Below, one piece after another: positions 19,269 to 29,300 of a DNA stretch of 42,648 nucleotides. The DNA is from Deltaproteobacteria bacterium HGW-Deltaproteobacteria-14. Lineage in GTDB: Bacteria; Myxococcota_A; UBA9042; PHBI01. Under the pieces are notes generated by a model. The model searched no databases, had not been told where the DNA came from, and saw only the letters and a list, made by a program, of their open reading frames with translations. The position numbers were made by a program, and so were the translations under genes. The DNA lies in the NCBI GenBank assembly GCA_002841945.1, contig PHBI01000034.1, positions 1-42,648 on the forward strand, written 5' to 3'. How positions within the stretch are numbered: the first letter of the stretch is position 1; each line of letters starts with the position of its first letter.

Positions 19269-20480
19269 ATGGAAACCCACGAGCTCGCGTTCGGCCTCCC
19301 CGAAGACACCTTGATCGACCTGCTGGCGTGCTCGCGCGACGGGCGGCGCCTCATCGTCGCCGTGGACGGCCACGGGCTGGTGGCGCTCGATCTGGCCACC
19401 GGCGCCCGAACGACGGTCGACGTCGCGGGCCCGGTCGCCTCGCTCACCGCGTCTGCTGACGGCGCCCGCTGCGCCTGGGTCCCCGTGGTCGGCGCCCCGA
19501 TCGCGGTCGATCTGGACGCCCGCGACCCGCGGCCGAGCCGGCTCCCCATCGAGAGCCCGGCGGCCCAGGTCGTGTTCCACCCCGACGGAGCCCACGTCGC
19601 GCTCGCGACGGGGCAGGGCGACACGCCGCGGGTCGAGCTGCGCCGGGTCGTGGACGGCGGCCTCGTCGCCGTCTTCGCCTGCGACACCCCGGTGCACCTG
19701 CTCGACGTCTCGCCCGACGGCCGACACCTCGCCTGGGCGGAGGTCGGCGGCGCGGTCCGCGTGGCGCGCCTCGACGCCGCCGGCGGGGCGAGCGTCGTGT
19801 GCGCCGGGGATCGCCGGGCGCGGTCGCTCGGCGACGGCGTCGTCGCGCTGCGCGTCGCCGGAGACTACGCGTGGCTCGGTGAGCCCGGCGGGGCGCTCCA
19901 GCGGGTCGACATCGGGGCCGATCGCCTCGATCCGGACTGGCTCGCCGCCGACCCCGGCGACGTCGAGGCGCGCCCCCTCGCGGTCAGCCCGGGCGGGCGC
20001 CTGGTCGCCCGCGGGCTGGCTGGGCGAGTCGAGGTCCACCGCGCGCGCGACGGCGCGCTGGTGCTGCGCGTCCCGGCCAGCGACTGGGGGGCGACGCCGT
20101 TTCTGCCGGGCGACGGGCGGCTGGTCCTCGTCGAGCCCGACGGTGGCCAGGTCACGGTGGTGCGCGACGGGGCGCTGATCGACGAGGTCCCGCGGATCGC
20201 GCTCACGAGCTCGCCGCCGCCGGCCGCCCCTGAGCTCGGCTCGTCCCGTTCACGCCCTGGCGCGGCGCAAGGTCGTGGTCGGGACGCCCACAGCCCCAGT
20301 GAACGCCGGTTCGGCCGGCGCCCTCACCGAGCGCGTGGGCGCCTCGCCCGCACCGCGCGCCGCACCGCCGAGCGGCGCCCACGGTCCCAGCGCACGCCGG
20401 GCGCCCCGGTCGGTGCATCCTCGACAACGGCGGCCGGATTTGCGACCGTCCACGCTCCGCGCGCCAAGTGGGGGAACGCG
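19269..20480 (+). CDS. beta-propeller-like protein, open in frame into glgA
   Basis: About 320 residues of WD40/PD40-like repeats from the ATG at 19269, recurring as LLACSRDGRRLIVAVDGHG, LTASADGARCAWVP, VVFHPDGAHVALATGQG and LLDVSPDGRHLAWAEVGG. No signal peptide, so probably cytoplasmic. From about residue 320 the frame becomes Arg/Pro-rich and no longer looks like real protein. No stop occurs before the glycogen synthase start at 20481, so the formal ORF is an 896-residue fusion. A TGA at 20231-20233 in the -1 frame would end the propeller gene neatly, so a frameshift or lost stop is likely. End given here is the last base before glgA, not a real stop. Function unknown. Confidence 0.6.
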
Positions 20481-21959
20481 ATGAACGTGCTCATGGTCGC
20501 CTCCGAGGCCGTGCCCTTCGCCAAGACGGGCGGCCTGGCCGACGTCGCTGGCGTGCTGCCCAAGTTCCTGGCCCGGCGCGGCCACGACGTCCGCGTCGTC
20601 ATGCCGCTCTACGCCAAGGTCGACCGCACCGGGCTGACCCTGCTCGACGGCCCTCTCGGGGTCCCGATGGGCGTCATCGGCGAGCTCTGGTGCGCCGTCT
20701 ACGAAGGGCGCCTGCCGGACAGCGACGTGCCGATCTACTTCCTCGAGCACGAGCAGTACTTCGGGCGCCCCGACCTCTACAACGAGGCCGACGGCACCGG
20801 CTTCATGGACAACGACAACCGCTTCGTCTTTCTGTCGCGCGCGGCGCTGCAGCTCTCGAAGCGCCTCGGCTTCCGCCCCGACGTCGTCCACGTCAACGAC
20901 TGGCACACCGCCGCCATCCCCGTCTTCCTGAACACCCTCTACAAGGACGATCCGCTGCTCGGTCAGGCCGCGTCGCTGCTGACGCTCCACAACATGGAGT
21001 ACCAGGGCCGCTACTACGCCGGGCTCATGAACGTCCTCGACGTCGGCTGGGAGCACTTCAACTTCCTCGAGCTCGAGTTCGCCGACGAGGTGAACCTGCT
21101 CAAGGGCGGCCTCTACCACGCCACCCTCATCAACGCGGTCAGCCCGAAGTACGCCGAGGAGATCCAGACGCCGCGCTTCGGCCACGGCCTCGACGGCGTC
21201 GTGCGCGAGCGCGCCCGGGACCTCACCGGGGTCCTCAACGGCATCGACTACGCCGAGTGGGACCCGGCGACCGACACGCTCATCCCGGCCAACTACAGCG
21301 CCGACGACCTCGCCGGCAAGGCCCTCTGCAAGGCCGCCCTGCAGCGCGAGCTCGGCCTGCCGGTCCGCGCCGACGTGCCGCTCATCGGGATCGTCTCGCG
21401 GTTGGTACACCAGAAGGGCGTCGACATCTTGGCCGAGGCCCTGCCGCGCATCCTCGCCCTCGACGTCCAGTTCGTCCTCCTCGGCACCGGCGAGGCGTGG
21501 GCCCACGACCTCTTCCCCGCGCTGAGCGCCGCGTACCCGCGGAAGTTCGCCTGTCACATCGGCTACTCCAACCCCCTCGCTCACCGCATCGAGGCCGGCG
21601 CCGACCTCTACGTCATGCCGTCGCGCTTCGAGCCCTGCGGGCTCAACCAGCTCTACAGCCTCGCCTACGGGACGCCGCCCATCGTCCACGCGGTCGGCGG
21701 GCTCGACGACACCGTCGAGAGCTTCGACGAGCTGACCGGCGAGGGGACCGGCTTCAAGCTCTACTACCTCGACGCCAACGCGCTGTTCGACACCGTCGGC
21801 TGGGCCATTCACACCTGGTACAACCGAAAGGACGCCTTCACCGCCATGGTGCGCCGCGGGATGACGCAGCGCTACTCGTGGGAGGGCTCGGCGGAGAAGT
21901 ACGAGGTCCTCTACCGCGAGGCGGTGCGACGCCGCGTCGGGCGGGCCCATGACCGATGA
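20481..21959 (+). CDS. glgA: glycogen synthase (ADP-glucose type, GT5)
   Basis: 492 residues from the ATG at 20481, the family's usual length. It transfers glucose from ADP-glucose to the growing alpha-1,4-glucan. The N-terminal nucleotide-sugar motif KTGGLADV is at 15-22, VHVNDWHTA follows, and the C-terminal GT-B domain has LIGIVSRLVHQKGVDIL and the active-site segment MPSRFEPCGLNQLYSLAYGT with AVGGLDDTVESFD. GTGGGGGA lies just before this ATG, supporting an independent start even though the upstream propeller ORF is in the same frame. The lipase-like gene overlaps its 3' end by 11 bases. Confidence 0.96.
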   Translation: MNVLMVASEAVPFAKTGGLADVAGVLPKFLARRGHDVRVVMPLYAKVDRTGLTLLDGPLGVPMGVIGELWCAVYEGRLPDSDVPIYFLEHEQYFGRPDLYNEADGTGFMDNDNRFVFLSRAALQLSKRLGFRPDVVHVNDWHTAAIPVFLNTLYKDDPLLGQAASLLTLHNMEYQGRYYAGLMNVLDVGWEHFNFLELEFADEVNLLKGGLYHATLINAVSPKYAEEIQTPRFGHGLDGVVRERARDLTGVLNGIDYAEWDPATDTLIPANYSADDLAGKALCKAALQRELGLPVRADVPLIGIVSRLVHQKGVDILAEALPRILALDVQFVLLGTGEAWAHDLFPALSAAYPRKFACHIGYSNPLAHRIEAGADLYVMPSRFEPCGLNQLYSLAYGTPPIVHAVGGLDDTVESFDELTGEGTGFKLYYLDANALFDTVGWAIHTWYNRKDAFTAMVRRGMTQRYSWEGSAEKYEVLYREAVRRRVGRAHDR

Positions 21960-23133
21960 CGTGCGCGGCGTAGGCCGCCTGGCGCTGGTGGCGACCCAGC
22001 ACGTGACCGACCTCGTCGAGGAGATGCACCGCGCCATCGTCAGCGGCCCCGACGTGCTCGGCCGCCCGCTCGCGCGCCCGGCCGACGAGCTGGCCAAGGT
22101 CGTGTTCGGCGGCGTGCGGCTGATCGCCCAGGCGGTCGGCGCCGGCGCCGAGCGCTCCTACGCCGCGCTCGCGCCGTGGGTCGAGGCGCGCGCCCCCGGA
22201 CCCAAGGGCGACGCGGTGCGCGCCGTGATGAACGGGGTCTTCGGTGACCACCTCGCCGCGACCGGCAACCCGCTCGCCATCACGATGCGGCTGCGCATCG
22301 ACGGGCGGCCGCTGACCCTCGAGCCGGCGGCCTTGGCGGCGGCGCTCCCCGACGCGGGCGGCAAGCCGCTGGTGCTTCTCCACGGGTCCTCGGGCAACGA
22401 CCGGCAGTGGCTTCGGGGCGGCCACGAGCACGGCGCGGCCCTGGCGCGCGACCTCGGCTACACCCCGGTCTGGCTGCACTACAACAGCGGCCTGCACATC
22501 TCGGACAACGGCCGCCAGCTCGCCGGGCTGCTCGAGCAGCTCGTGGCCGCGTGGCCCGTGCCGATCGCCGGGCTGACGCTGCTGGGCCACAGCATGGGCG
22601 GGCTCGTGGCGCGCAGCGCGTGCCACGTCGCCGAGGTCGAGGGTCACGCCTGGCGCGGGAAGCTGCGCAAGCTCGTCTTCCTCGGCACGCCCCACCACGG
22701 CGCCCCGCTCGAGCGCGCGGGCAACCTGGTCCACGCCCTGCTCGGGGTCAGTAAATACAGCGCCCCCTTCAAGCGCCTGGCGCGCATCCGCAGCGCCGGC
22801 GTCACCGACCTGCGCTACGGCTACGTCCTCGACGAGCACTGGCAGGGGCGCGACCGCTTCGCGACCGAGCGTGACGCCCGCCGCGGGCCGCCGTTGCCGG
22901 CCGGGGTCGACTGCTACGCCCTCGCGGCGACGACGGCGAAGGAGATGAAGCGCGCGCTCCCCGGCGACGGCCTCGTCCCGGTGAAGAGCGCGCTCGGGGT
23001 GCACCGAACGGCCGCGCTGACGCTCGGGTTCCCCGAGGAGAACCTGCACGTCGCGCTCGCCACCGGGCACCTCGACCTGCTCTCGAGCCCGGCCGTCTAC
23101 GAGGTCCTCCGCGGCTGGCTCGCCGCGGGCTAG
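21949..23133 (+). CDS. alpha/beta hydrolase (lipase/esterase-like)
   Basis: 394-residue alpha/beta hydrolase. The oxyanion region LVLLHGSSGNDRQW and nucleophile elbow GHSMGG (Ser in the middle) are clear. FLGTPHHGAPLERAGNLVHALL is typical of PGAP1/triacylglycerol-lipase-like esterases. Candidate acid and His are GDGLVP and ATGHLDLL. The N-terminal ~130 residues (helical, TDLVEEMHRAIVSGP) are an extension I do not recognise. No signal peptide, so probably cytoplasmic. The ATG overlaps the glgA end by 11 bases, suggesting cotranscription. Substrate unknown. Confidence 0.9.
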   Translation: MTDDVRGVGRLALVATQHVTDLVEEMHRAIVSGPDVLGRPLARPADELAKVVFGGVRLIAQAVGAGAERSYAALAPWVEARAPGPKGDAVRAVMNGVFGDHLAATGNPLAITMRLRIDGRPLTLEPAALAAALPDAGGKPLVLLHGSSGNDRQWLRGGHEHGAALARDLGYTPVWLHYNSGLHISDNGRQLAGLLEQLVAAWPVPIAGLTLLGHSMGGLVARSACHVAEVEGHAWRGKLRKLVFLGTPHHGAPLERAGNLVHALLGVSKYSAPFKRLARIRSAGVTDLRYGYVLDEHWQGRDRFATERDARRGPPLPAGVDCYALAATTAKEMKRALPGDGLVPVKSALGVHRTAALTLGFPEENLHVALATGHLDLLSSPAVYEVLRGWLAAG

Positions 23134-23145
23134 CGGAGGACCCCG

Positions 23146-23721
23146 ATGACCCACGATGAAGCCCACGGGCGGGCGTTCACCGACGAGCGCTGGGACGACG
23201 CCGACCTGAGCGGCCGCACGTTCAGCGCCTGCACCTTCCAGCGCTGCTCGTTCGCGGGCGCAGACCTGTCGCGCGCGCGCTTCGAGGACTGCGTGTTTCG
23301 CGGCTGCAACCTCTCCAACGCGAACCTCGCGAACGCCTCGCTGCAGGGGGTCGCCTTCGAGGACTGCAAGGCCGTGGGGCTCGACTTCGGCAAGTGCCGC
23401 CGGCTCCTGCTCGCGGTGCGCTTCACCGACTGCGACCTGTCCTACGGGCTCTTCAGCGGCCTCGACCTGCGCGAGACCCGCTTCACCGGCTGCCGCCTGC
23501 GCGAGGTCGCCTTCACCGGGTGCAAGCTCGGCGGCGCGTCGTTTGCCGGGGCCGATCTCGGCCGGGCCACCTTCGGCGACTGCGATCTGCGCGCCGCCGA
23601 CTTCCGCGAGGCGCGGGACTACGGCCTCGATCTGGCGCGCAACCAGGTCAAAGGCGCGCGCTTCGACTACCCCGCGGTGCTCGCCCTGCTCGCGCCCTTC
23701 GAGCTCGACATCGAGACCTGA
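23146..23721 (+). CDS. pentapeptide repeat protein
   Basis: 191 residues, nearly all pentapeptide repeats with the A(D/N)LxX pattern: DADLS, CTFQRCSF, ADLSRARF, CNLSNANLANASL, CDLSYGLF, ADLGRATF, CDLRAADF. These form a right-handed quadrilateral beta-helix. Many repeats have Cys at the first position, resembling the Qnr/McbG-type subgroup whose members protect gyrase, but a fluoroquinolone role cannot be claimed from sequence. GGAGG precedes the ATG, 12 bases after the hydrolase stop, so it is probably the last gene of a glgA-lipase-pentapeptide unit. Confidence 0.9.
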   Translation: MTHDEAHGRAFTDERWDDADLSGRTFSACTFQRCSFAGADLSRARFEDCVFRGCNLSNANLANASLQGVAFEDCKAVGLDFGKCRRLLLAVRFTDCDLSYGLFSGLDLRETRFTGCRLREVAFTGCKLGGASFAGADLGRATFGDCDLRAADFREARDYGLDLARNQVKGARFDYPAVLALLAPFELDIET

Positions 23722-23939
23722 GCCAAGCAACGGGAGGTCGGGGACCGGAGTCCGCAGCTGGTGGGGGTCACCGCGACGCAGCCACGCCGCCCTTTGGCCG
23801 CGGAGGACGCAGGTCCTCGACCGACGCGATGGGAACCGGGTCCGGCTTCGGCAAAGAACCACGAGCTCTGAGGGGCGCGCCGAGCGGCCACGGCGCGCTG
23901 GGCGTTCGTTTGCCGGCCGAGCGCCCCACGGCCGCGTCG

Positions 23940-25481
23940 TCAGCGCCGGTAGACCGTGATGTCCTCGAAGGTCTGAACCGCGTGCCAGCCCGCCCGCAGG
24001 ACGAGCCTGGCCTCGGGGCCGTCGGTCCGGAGCGCGGCGTAGTCGAAGACCGGCGCGTCGAGCAGGCGGCGGTTGAAGGAGACCTGCGGGATGGTGCGGC
24101 CCATCACGACGTAGCCGCCGTTCAGGTGCTGGCGATCGTGGAGGAGGAGGCCGCTCGCGTCCGGCTGGCGTCCGACGAAGTCCTGCGCGGCGAAGATCCC
24201 CGCGCGCTCGCGCCACGCGAGGTCGTGGGGCTGCACGGCCTCGTCGTGGGGGACGTCGCTCGGCGCCGTGCCGAGGGCGTTCGAGACCAGCACGCCGAGC
24301 GCGAGCGCGAGCCCCAGGAGCGGGCCGGCGCGGGACGCTCTGCGCCGCTCGACGAGCGCGACCAGCGTGACGAGCCCGACGCCGAGCAGCGCCGCGAAGA
24401 GCGGCCACTGGTTCATCAGGAAGCGCTCCTCCTTGTGGGGAACGGTCGTGAGGAGGGCCAGCGGGAGCGCGGCGGTGAGCAGGAGCGGCCAGGTCTTTCG
24501 AAGGCCGGCGAGCGCCACCGCGACCACGATCGGCGCGAGGGGACCGAGGCGCGCCCACACCGCCACCGAGAGGTAGAAGAGCGTCGGGCTCTTGCCGTGG
24601 TCGCTCGCCCCGCCCTCGATGAAGTTGTACTTGATGTGCTCGATGATCGAGTGGAACGGCTTGCCCCAGGTCGCCCAGTCGACCGCGCCGAGCGCGAGGA
24701 CGGGGCCGGCGGCGCCGGTCAGGACGCGGAGCAAGGTCGCCGGTCGCGAGAGGTGGGCGCTCGGACGCAGGAGCATGGCGGCGAGCGGGACGAGCATGTA
24801 GAAGCCGGCCGTGAAGCGGAAGACCCCGGTGAGCCCGAACCAGAAGCCGACCCAGAAGGCGGCGCGCTTGGCGGCCTGGGCGGACTCGGCGCGCGCCCCC
24901 TCGAGCCAGTGGACGACGCCCCAGGTGAAGCAGAGCAGGCCCGGGGTGCCCTGCAGCGTGTGCGGCGTCCAGTAGAGGAGCGTCGGCAGCAGCGCCATGA
25001 AGAAGGCGACGGCGAGGCCGCTGAGCGTGGCGCGATCGAGGCCGTAGGCGAGGCCGGCGCCGCCGGCGGGCGCGTCGTCGGGGGGCGAGCCCGCCGCGAG
25101 GGCGCGACCGATGCGATAGCCGGCCGGGATGAGGGTGAGAGACCACAGCGCGTGGTGCAGCAGGACGACGCGCTCGGCGTCGAGGCCGCGCAGCCCGAGC
25201 CACGAGAGGACCTCGAGCAGGCCGCCGTACTCGGCCGGCACGAGCCACGTGCGCAGGCCGCGCCCGAACTCCCAGGGCAGCCAGCCGACCCCGGTCCGGA
25301 GCCAGTGGCCGGGCTCGAGCTGCTGGAAGATCTCGTCGGGGTAGTGGAAGCCGCCCTGGGAGGCCCAGACGAAGACCCGGGCCACCAGGCCGAGGGCCGC
25401 CCAGGCGACGAGCACCCACAGCACGCGGCGCGCGAGCGGCGAGGTGGCGGCCGGGTGCGCGGGTGGCGCGAGCGCGCTCAT
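23940..25481 (-). CDS. GT22-type (GPI/ALG9 mannosyltransferase-like) GT-C glycosyltransferase
   Basis: 513-residue polytopic membrane protein with about nine to ten helices. The first loop has FHYPDEIFQQLEPGHWL, with the Asp-Glu expected of GT-C catalytic loops. A later loop has PHKEERFLMNQWPLF, the HKEERF signature of family 22 mannosyltransferases (PIG-B, ALG9 and bacterial relatives). These enzymes use a polyprenyl-phosphate sugar donor and act on the outer face of the membrane. The ATG at 25481 overlaps the stop of the upstream discoidin-like gene by four bases (ATGA), so the two are coupled. Donor and acceptor are unknown. Known GT22 activity is mannosyl transfer, but an arabinose donor cannot be excluded given the dprE1/dprE2-like pair elsewhere in the window. 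Confidence 0.85.
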   Translation of the reverse strand: MSALAPPAHPAATSPLARRVLWVLVAWAALGLVARVFVWASQGGFHYPDEIFQQLEPGHWLRTGVGWLPWEFGRGLRTWLVPAEYGGLLEVLSWLGLRGLDAERVVLLHHALWSLTLIPAGYRIGRALAAGSPPDDAPAGGAGLAYGLDRATLSGLAVAFFMALLPTLLYWTPHTLQGTPGLLCFTWGVVHWLEGARAESAQAAKRAAFWVGFWFGLTGVFRFTAGFYMLVPLAAMLLRPSAHLSRPATLLRVLTGAAGPVLALGAVDWATWGKPFHSIIEHIKYNFIEGGASDHGKSPTLFYLSVAVWARLGPLAPIVVAVALAGLRKTWPLLLTAALPLALLTTVPHKEERFLMNQWPLFAALLGVGLVTLVALVERRRASRAGPLLGLALALGVLVSNALGTAPSDVPHDEAVQPHDLAWRERAGIFAAQDFVGRQPDASGLLLHDRQHLNGGYVVMGRTIPQVSFNRRLLDAPVFDYAALRTDGPEARLVLRAGWHAVQTFEDITVYRR

Positions 25482-26143
25482 GGCGCCCCCGCCGGGGCGC
25501 GGTGCGGTCGGCCGAGGGCCTCGAGCTCGTAGAGGCGGACCACGGCGCGCGCGGACTCCTTGGCGGCCTCGACCGCGAAGTCGACGCGCAGCGCCGTCGC
25601 GCCCTGGCACGCGAGGGGGTGGCGCGAGATCGGCTCGCGGTTGTCGCGCACCGAGGTGCTCGCGAGGGGCGCGTCGTCGGCGCCGAGGCAGGCGATCGTG
25701 AAGTCGCGGTTGGTGTAGTCGCCGTGCTCGAAGCGGCCCGCGTGTACGAGGCGCACCTCGTCGAGGTCGACCGGCCAGGGCCAGCGCACGATGAGCCACG
25801 GGGCGTGATCGCTCGTCGCGGAGACCCACTTCAGCAGCGGATCGAGCTGGCGATCCGCGCCGCCGGCGCCGTCGATGGCGAAGATCGGGTGATGGCTCGC
25901 CGTGGACAGGTAGCTCGAGACCTCGAGGCGGGCGCCGAGGTCGAAGCGCGCGAGGTCGATCGCCGCTCCGGCCGCGACGACCGGCGCCGGGGCCGAGAAC
26001 GCCGGCGTCACGGGGTGCGAGCGCCGCGCGACCACGAGGACCGCGGCCCCCGTCACCAGCGCGAGCCAGGCCCAGCCCAGGCGCCTGCCCCAGCGCAGGA
26101 GGGGCGGAGGCGACAGCTCCGAGACGCGGGTCGGCGCGCTCAC
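25478..26143 (-). CDS. membrane-anchored discoidin-like (F5/8 type C-like) protein
   Basis: 221 residues from GTG at 26143 (GGAG nine bases upstream). A short cytoplasmic N-terminus is followed by one membrane helix (GWAWLALVTGAAVLVVA). The periplasmic domain contains DEVRLVHAGRFEHGDYTNRDF, SVRDNREPISRHPL and TALRVDFAVEAA, the strand pattern of F5/8 type C / discoidin carbohydrate-binding modules. It precedes and overlaps the GT22 gene, so it may be an accessory subunit that binds acceptor glycan. The alternative in-frame start at 26272 gives an implausible Arg-rich N-terminus. Confidence 0.75.
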   Translation of the reverse strand: MSAPTRVSELSPPPLLRWGRRLGWAWLALVTGAAVLVVARRSHPVTPAFSAPAPVVAAGAAIDLARFDLGARLEVSSYLSTASHHPIFAIDGAGGADRQLDPLLKWVSATSDHAPWLIVRWPWPVDLDEVRLVHAGRFEHGDYTNRDFTIACLGADDAPLASTSVRDNREPISRHPLACQGATALRVDFAVEAAKESARAVVRLYELEALGRPHRAPAGAP

Positions 26144-26242
26144 GGGGCGCGCTCCGCGTCGCGGCCACCGGTCAGGGCGATCACCGCCTGCACGGGCTCG
26201 TCCGGCCGGACCCAGAGCTGGGAAGCGCGCAGCACCGGCGAG

Positions 26243-26248
26243 AGCATA
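26243..26248 (-). promoter_or_regulatory. possible -10 TATGCT for the discoidin-GT22 operon
   Basis: TATGCT on the minus strand, 100 bp before the GTG at 26143. Same hexamer as three other sites in this window. No clear -35. Confidence 0.3.
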
Positions 26249-26312
26249 AAGGAACGTCGGGCGAGTGGCCACCGCGCTCGAACGGCCGCGGGCGCAGGGG
26301 CCCGGGTCAGGC

Positions 26313-26343
26313 GCCGCCGCGGCGGTCTCGTCGCCGCGGCGGC
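26313..26343. terminator. GC-rich hairpin after the large lipoprotein gene
   Basis: 12-bp perfect arms (GCCGCCGCGGCG and its complement) around GTCTCGT; each arm is itself nearly palindromic. It lies 26 bases past the stop of the minus-strand lipoprotein gene. No T-tract, so at most a weak or factor-dependent terminator. Confidence 0.4.
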
Positions 26344-26368
26344 CCCGCGGATCGAGCGCCGCGTTCGG

Positions 26369-29300
26369 TCAGTTCGCGCACTGCATGGGCGCGATCATGT
26401 ACCACGAGATCCACGACGGCGAGGACGCCGTGTAGACGCGCAGGTGCTGGGTCGTCACCGGCTCGGCGAACTTCAGCCGGTACCAGCCGGTCGAGGCCAT
26501 GTAGCCGTAGTAGTTGTAGACCGTGGTGTAGTCGGTCTCGCCGGGGAGGATGACCTGCACGTAGTGGCGCACCGTCCCGTTGGGGGACATCTGCGGGCGC
26601 AGGATCACGCCGTCGAGCCGCTGCGGGGAGGCCCAGTGGATGTAGAAGGACTTCGGCGCGTAGTTGCCGAAGTTGTGGGCGCCCGCGCACCAGATCGCGT
26701 TCCAGCTGGTGACCGACGAGGCCTGTGGGCCGACGTTGGTGCAGGTCGGGTCCGGATCCGTCGTGTCCGGGAAGGCGAGGCTCGGCTGGCAGGTCTCCGT
26801 CGCGCAGCTCGCGCCGCCGCTGGCGCACACCTGGCCCACCGCGCAGCCCGGCCCGCAGGTCCCGCCGCAGCCGTCGGCGCCGCAGATCTTGCCGCTGCAG
26901 TCCGGCTGCCAGACCAGGACGTCGTTCGGGTTGCAGTCGGCGTTGTCGCCGACCGTGTCGCCGTCGGCGTCCGCCCACTCGGAGGCGTCGCTCGGGAAGG
27001 CGTCGCAGGCGTCGCCGTAGCCGTCGCCGTCGGTGTCGGTCTGGGCGGCGTTGGCGATGGTCGGGCAGTTGTCGCAGAGGTCGCCGAGCGCGTCGCCGTC
27101 GGCGTTCTCTTGCCCCGGGTTCGGCACCGCGACGCAGTTGTCGAGGCCGTCGGCGACGCCGTCCTGGTCGGTGTCGCCGATGCGGGCGAGCACGATGTTG
27201 GTCACGACGGCGGACCCCGTCGCGAGGAAGAAGTCGCCCGTCACCGCGTCGGCCGGGATCGGGCCGGACACCACCGAGGTGCTCCAGACGAGTGACGCCG
27301 GCGAGGTCGTCGGGGACGCCGTGAACGTCGCCGTGCCCGCGCTGCCCCCGAGGTTGGCGCCGCGCACGACGAAGCTGTCGCCTGCGTTGCCGAGGGACAC
27401 GACCGCCTGGGCCGCGGCGAGCGGGTCGTCGCCCGGGCCCGGCCCGAGCATCACCACCCGCGGGTCCGTCGTGGGGGACTGCACCGTGTAGGCGCCGCCC
27501 TCGTAAGACGTCATGTCGAGCGCGACGCCGTCGTCGCAGAGCCCGCCGGGGCAGGGGCCGGTGACGCCGACGACGTACTCGGTCCACGGCAGCGGCAGGC
27601 AGACCTCGAGCACGATCGAGGTGTCGCCGGTCCACGGGGAGTACGACTCGGCGACCTTGCCCACGAGCCCGCTGACCTGCTGGCCGTCGAGCCACGCGGC
27701 GACCGAGCCGTCGGACATCCCGACCACCGCGAGGCGCCCGCCGTCGGCGGTGCCGCCGTAGACGATGAGGCGGTCGGCGTCGGCGAAGGTCCCGCCGTCC
27801 CAGTCGACGATCATGCACGGCATGTCGTAGTAGCTGCCGCAGCCGCAGAAGCGGTGGTGGGTGCCGCCGACCGGCGCGGCCGGGCCCCACTCGAAGTAGA
27901 CGCCCCCCGGCCCGGCGCCGGTGAACGCGCCGTCGACGACGCTGACCGGCACCGCGGGCTGGCTCACCGGGCCCTGGCCGCCGCTGACGGTGATGATCGT
28001 CGTGGTACACGCGCCGCGGTCGAGGCAGACGATGACCGGGTAGTCCCCGGGCGGCGTGCCCGCGGGGATCTGGATGACCACGGTGTCGGGGCTCATGGAG
28101 ACGAGGTCGACGGGGGCGCCGTCGAACGCGATGGTCGGCGGCTCGCTGTAGGCGCCCGGGATGGCGACGTAGTCGCCGGGGCGCACGACGCCCGAGACCG
28201 GCTGGCCGGCCCGCGGCGAGCCGACGACCGGCGGGTCGATGCCGCCGCCCTGGTGGCAGTTGCCGTAGACGACCGTGTCGCCGCCCGGGATCTGGCACGC
28301 CTGGTCTGCCCCGACCACGCGGTAGCTGAAGCCGCCTGCGCCGGCGGGCACGCTGAACTCGACGAGATACTGCGAGGTCGTGGGCGCCGATGGGCTCGTC
28401 GCGAGGGCGATGGCCCCCTGGGCGAGGCCGAGGTCGCTGACGTCGACGCTGGCGCCGTTGCGGACCGCGGAGACGAGCCCGCCGCCGACGGTCATGTAGA
28501 GCTGCCAGGTCTTGGCGCCGCCGTTGGTGGACACGGCGAGGTGGATGCCCTGGTCGTCATCGAGGAGGGCCGGGCAGGTGATGCCCTCGAGCATGCCGGC
28601 GAGGCGAGCGCCGTCGTAGTCGAAGTAGAAGTCGTGGGTCGAGGGGCCCGCGACGGGGGTGACGTCGGCCCACTCGTAGTCGGTGGCGCTCGCCGGGAAG
28701 CCCGTGAAGAGGCCGTCGATGGTGTGGGTGAAGGCGCTGACCGGGACGGTCGGGGCCTCGAGGCCGCTCGGGAACTCCGGCGCGGTGTGGCGGGTGACGG
28801 TGTCGTTCTCGGCGTCGTAGGTGGCGGCGAAGCGCTTGCCGTCGGTCGAGGTGTACTCGATGTCGACGCCGTTGCCGCCGCCGACGGCGTGGCGCCCGCA
28901 GAGCAGGGCGCCGCTCGCGTCGGTGAGCTGCACGTCCCAGGAGACGTAGGCCCAGGCGGCCCCGTAGCGGGTCCAGCCGCCCTCGACCGTCTCGGCTGAG
29001 GCGGTGGCCGTCGCGGCGGAGGTGAGGTGGCACTCGCCGAGGGTCGGCATGGCCGCCTCGTTGAGCCCGAGGGCGACGTTCCAGTAGGCCTGCTTGGCGG
29101 CGCCGTTGAGCTGCATCCCGCGATAGGTGGCGGCCTGGAACAGCAGATCCTGGGTGTTCGGGGGGCCGGGGAAGTAGGGGTCGAGGTTGCCCGGCCCGAG
29201 GCCCGGGTTGACCGAGAAGTAGGCGCCGTCCTCGCAGGCGATGTTGAGGTCGTCCATGTGCAAGAGCGTCGCGTCGTCGTCGGGGCCGGTGGTGCACGAC

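Noticed and set aside
23722..23939. A gene or RNA in the 218-bp gap after the pentapeptide protein
   Set aside because: Only a short GAGGAC-GCAG-GTCCTC hairpin near 23800 is visible, with no T-tract, and no credible ORF or RNA fold.
26140..26247. 35-codon ORF (starting MLSPVLRASQLW) whose TGA overlaps the GTG of the discoidin-like gene
   Set aside because: The overlap looks like coupling, but there is no Shine-Dalgarno sequence and its ATG lies inside TATGCT, the recurrent -10 hexamer, so it is more likely promoter and leader.
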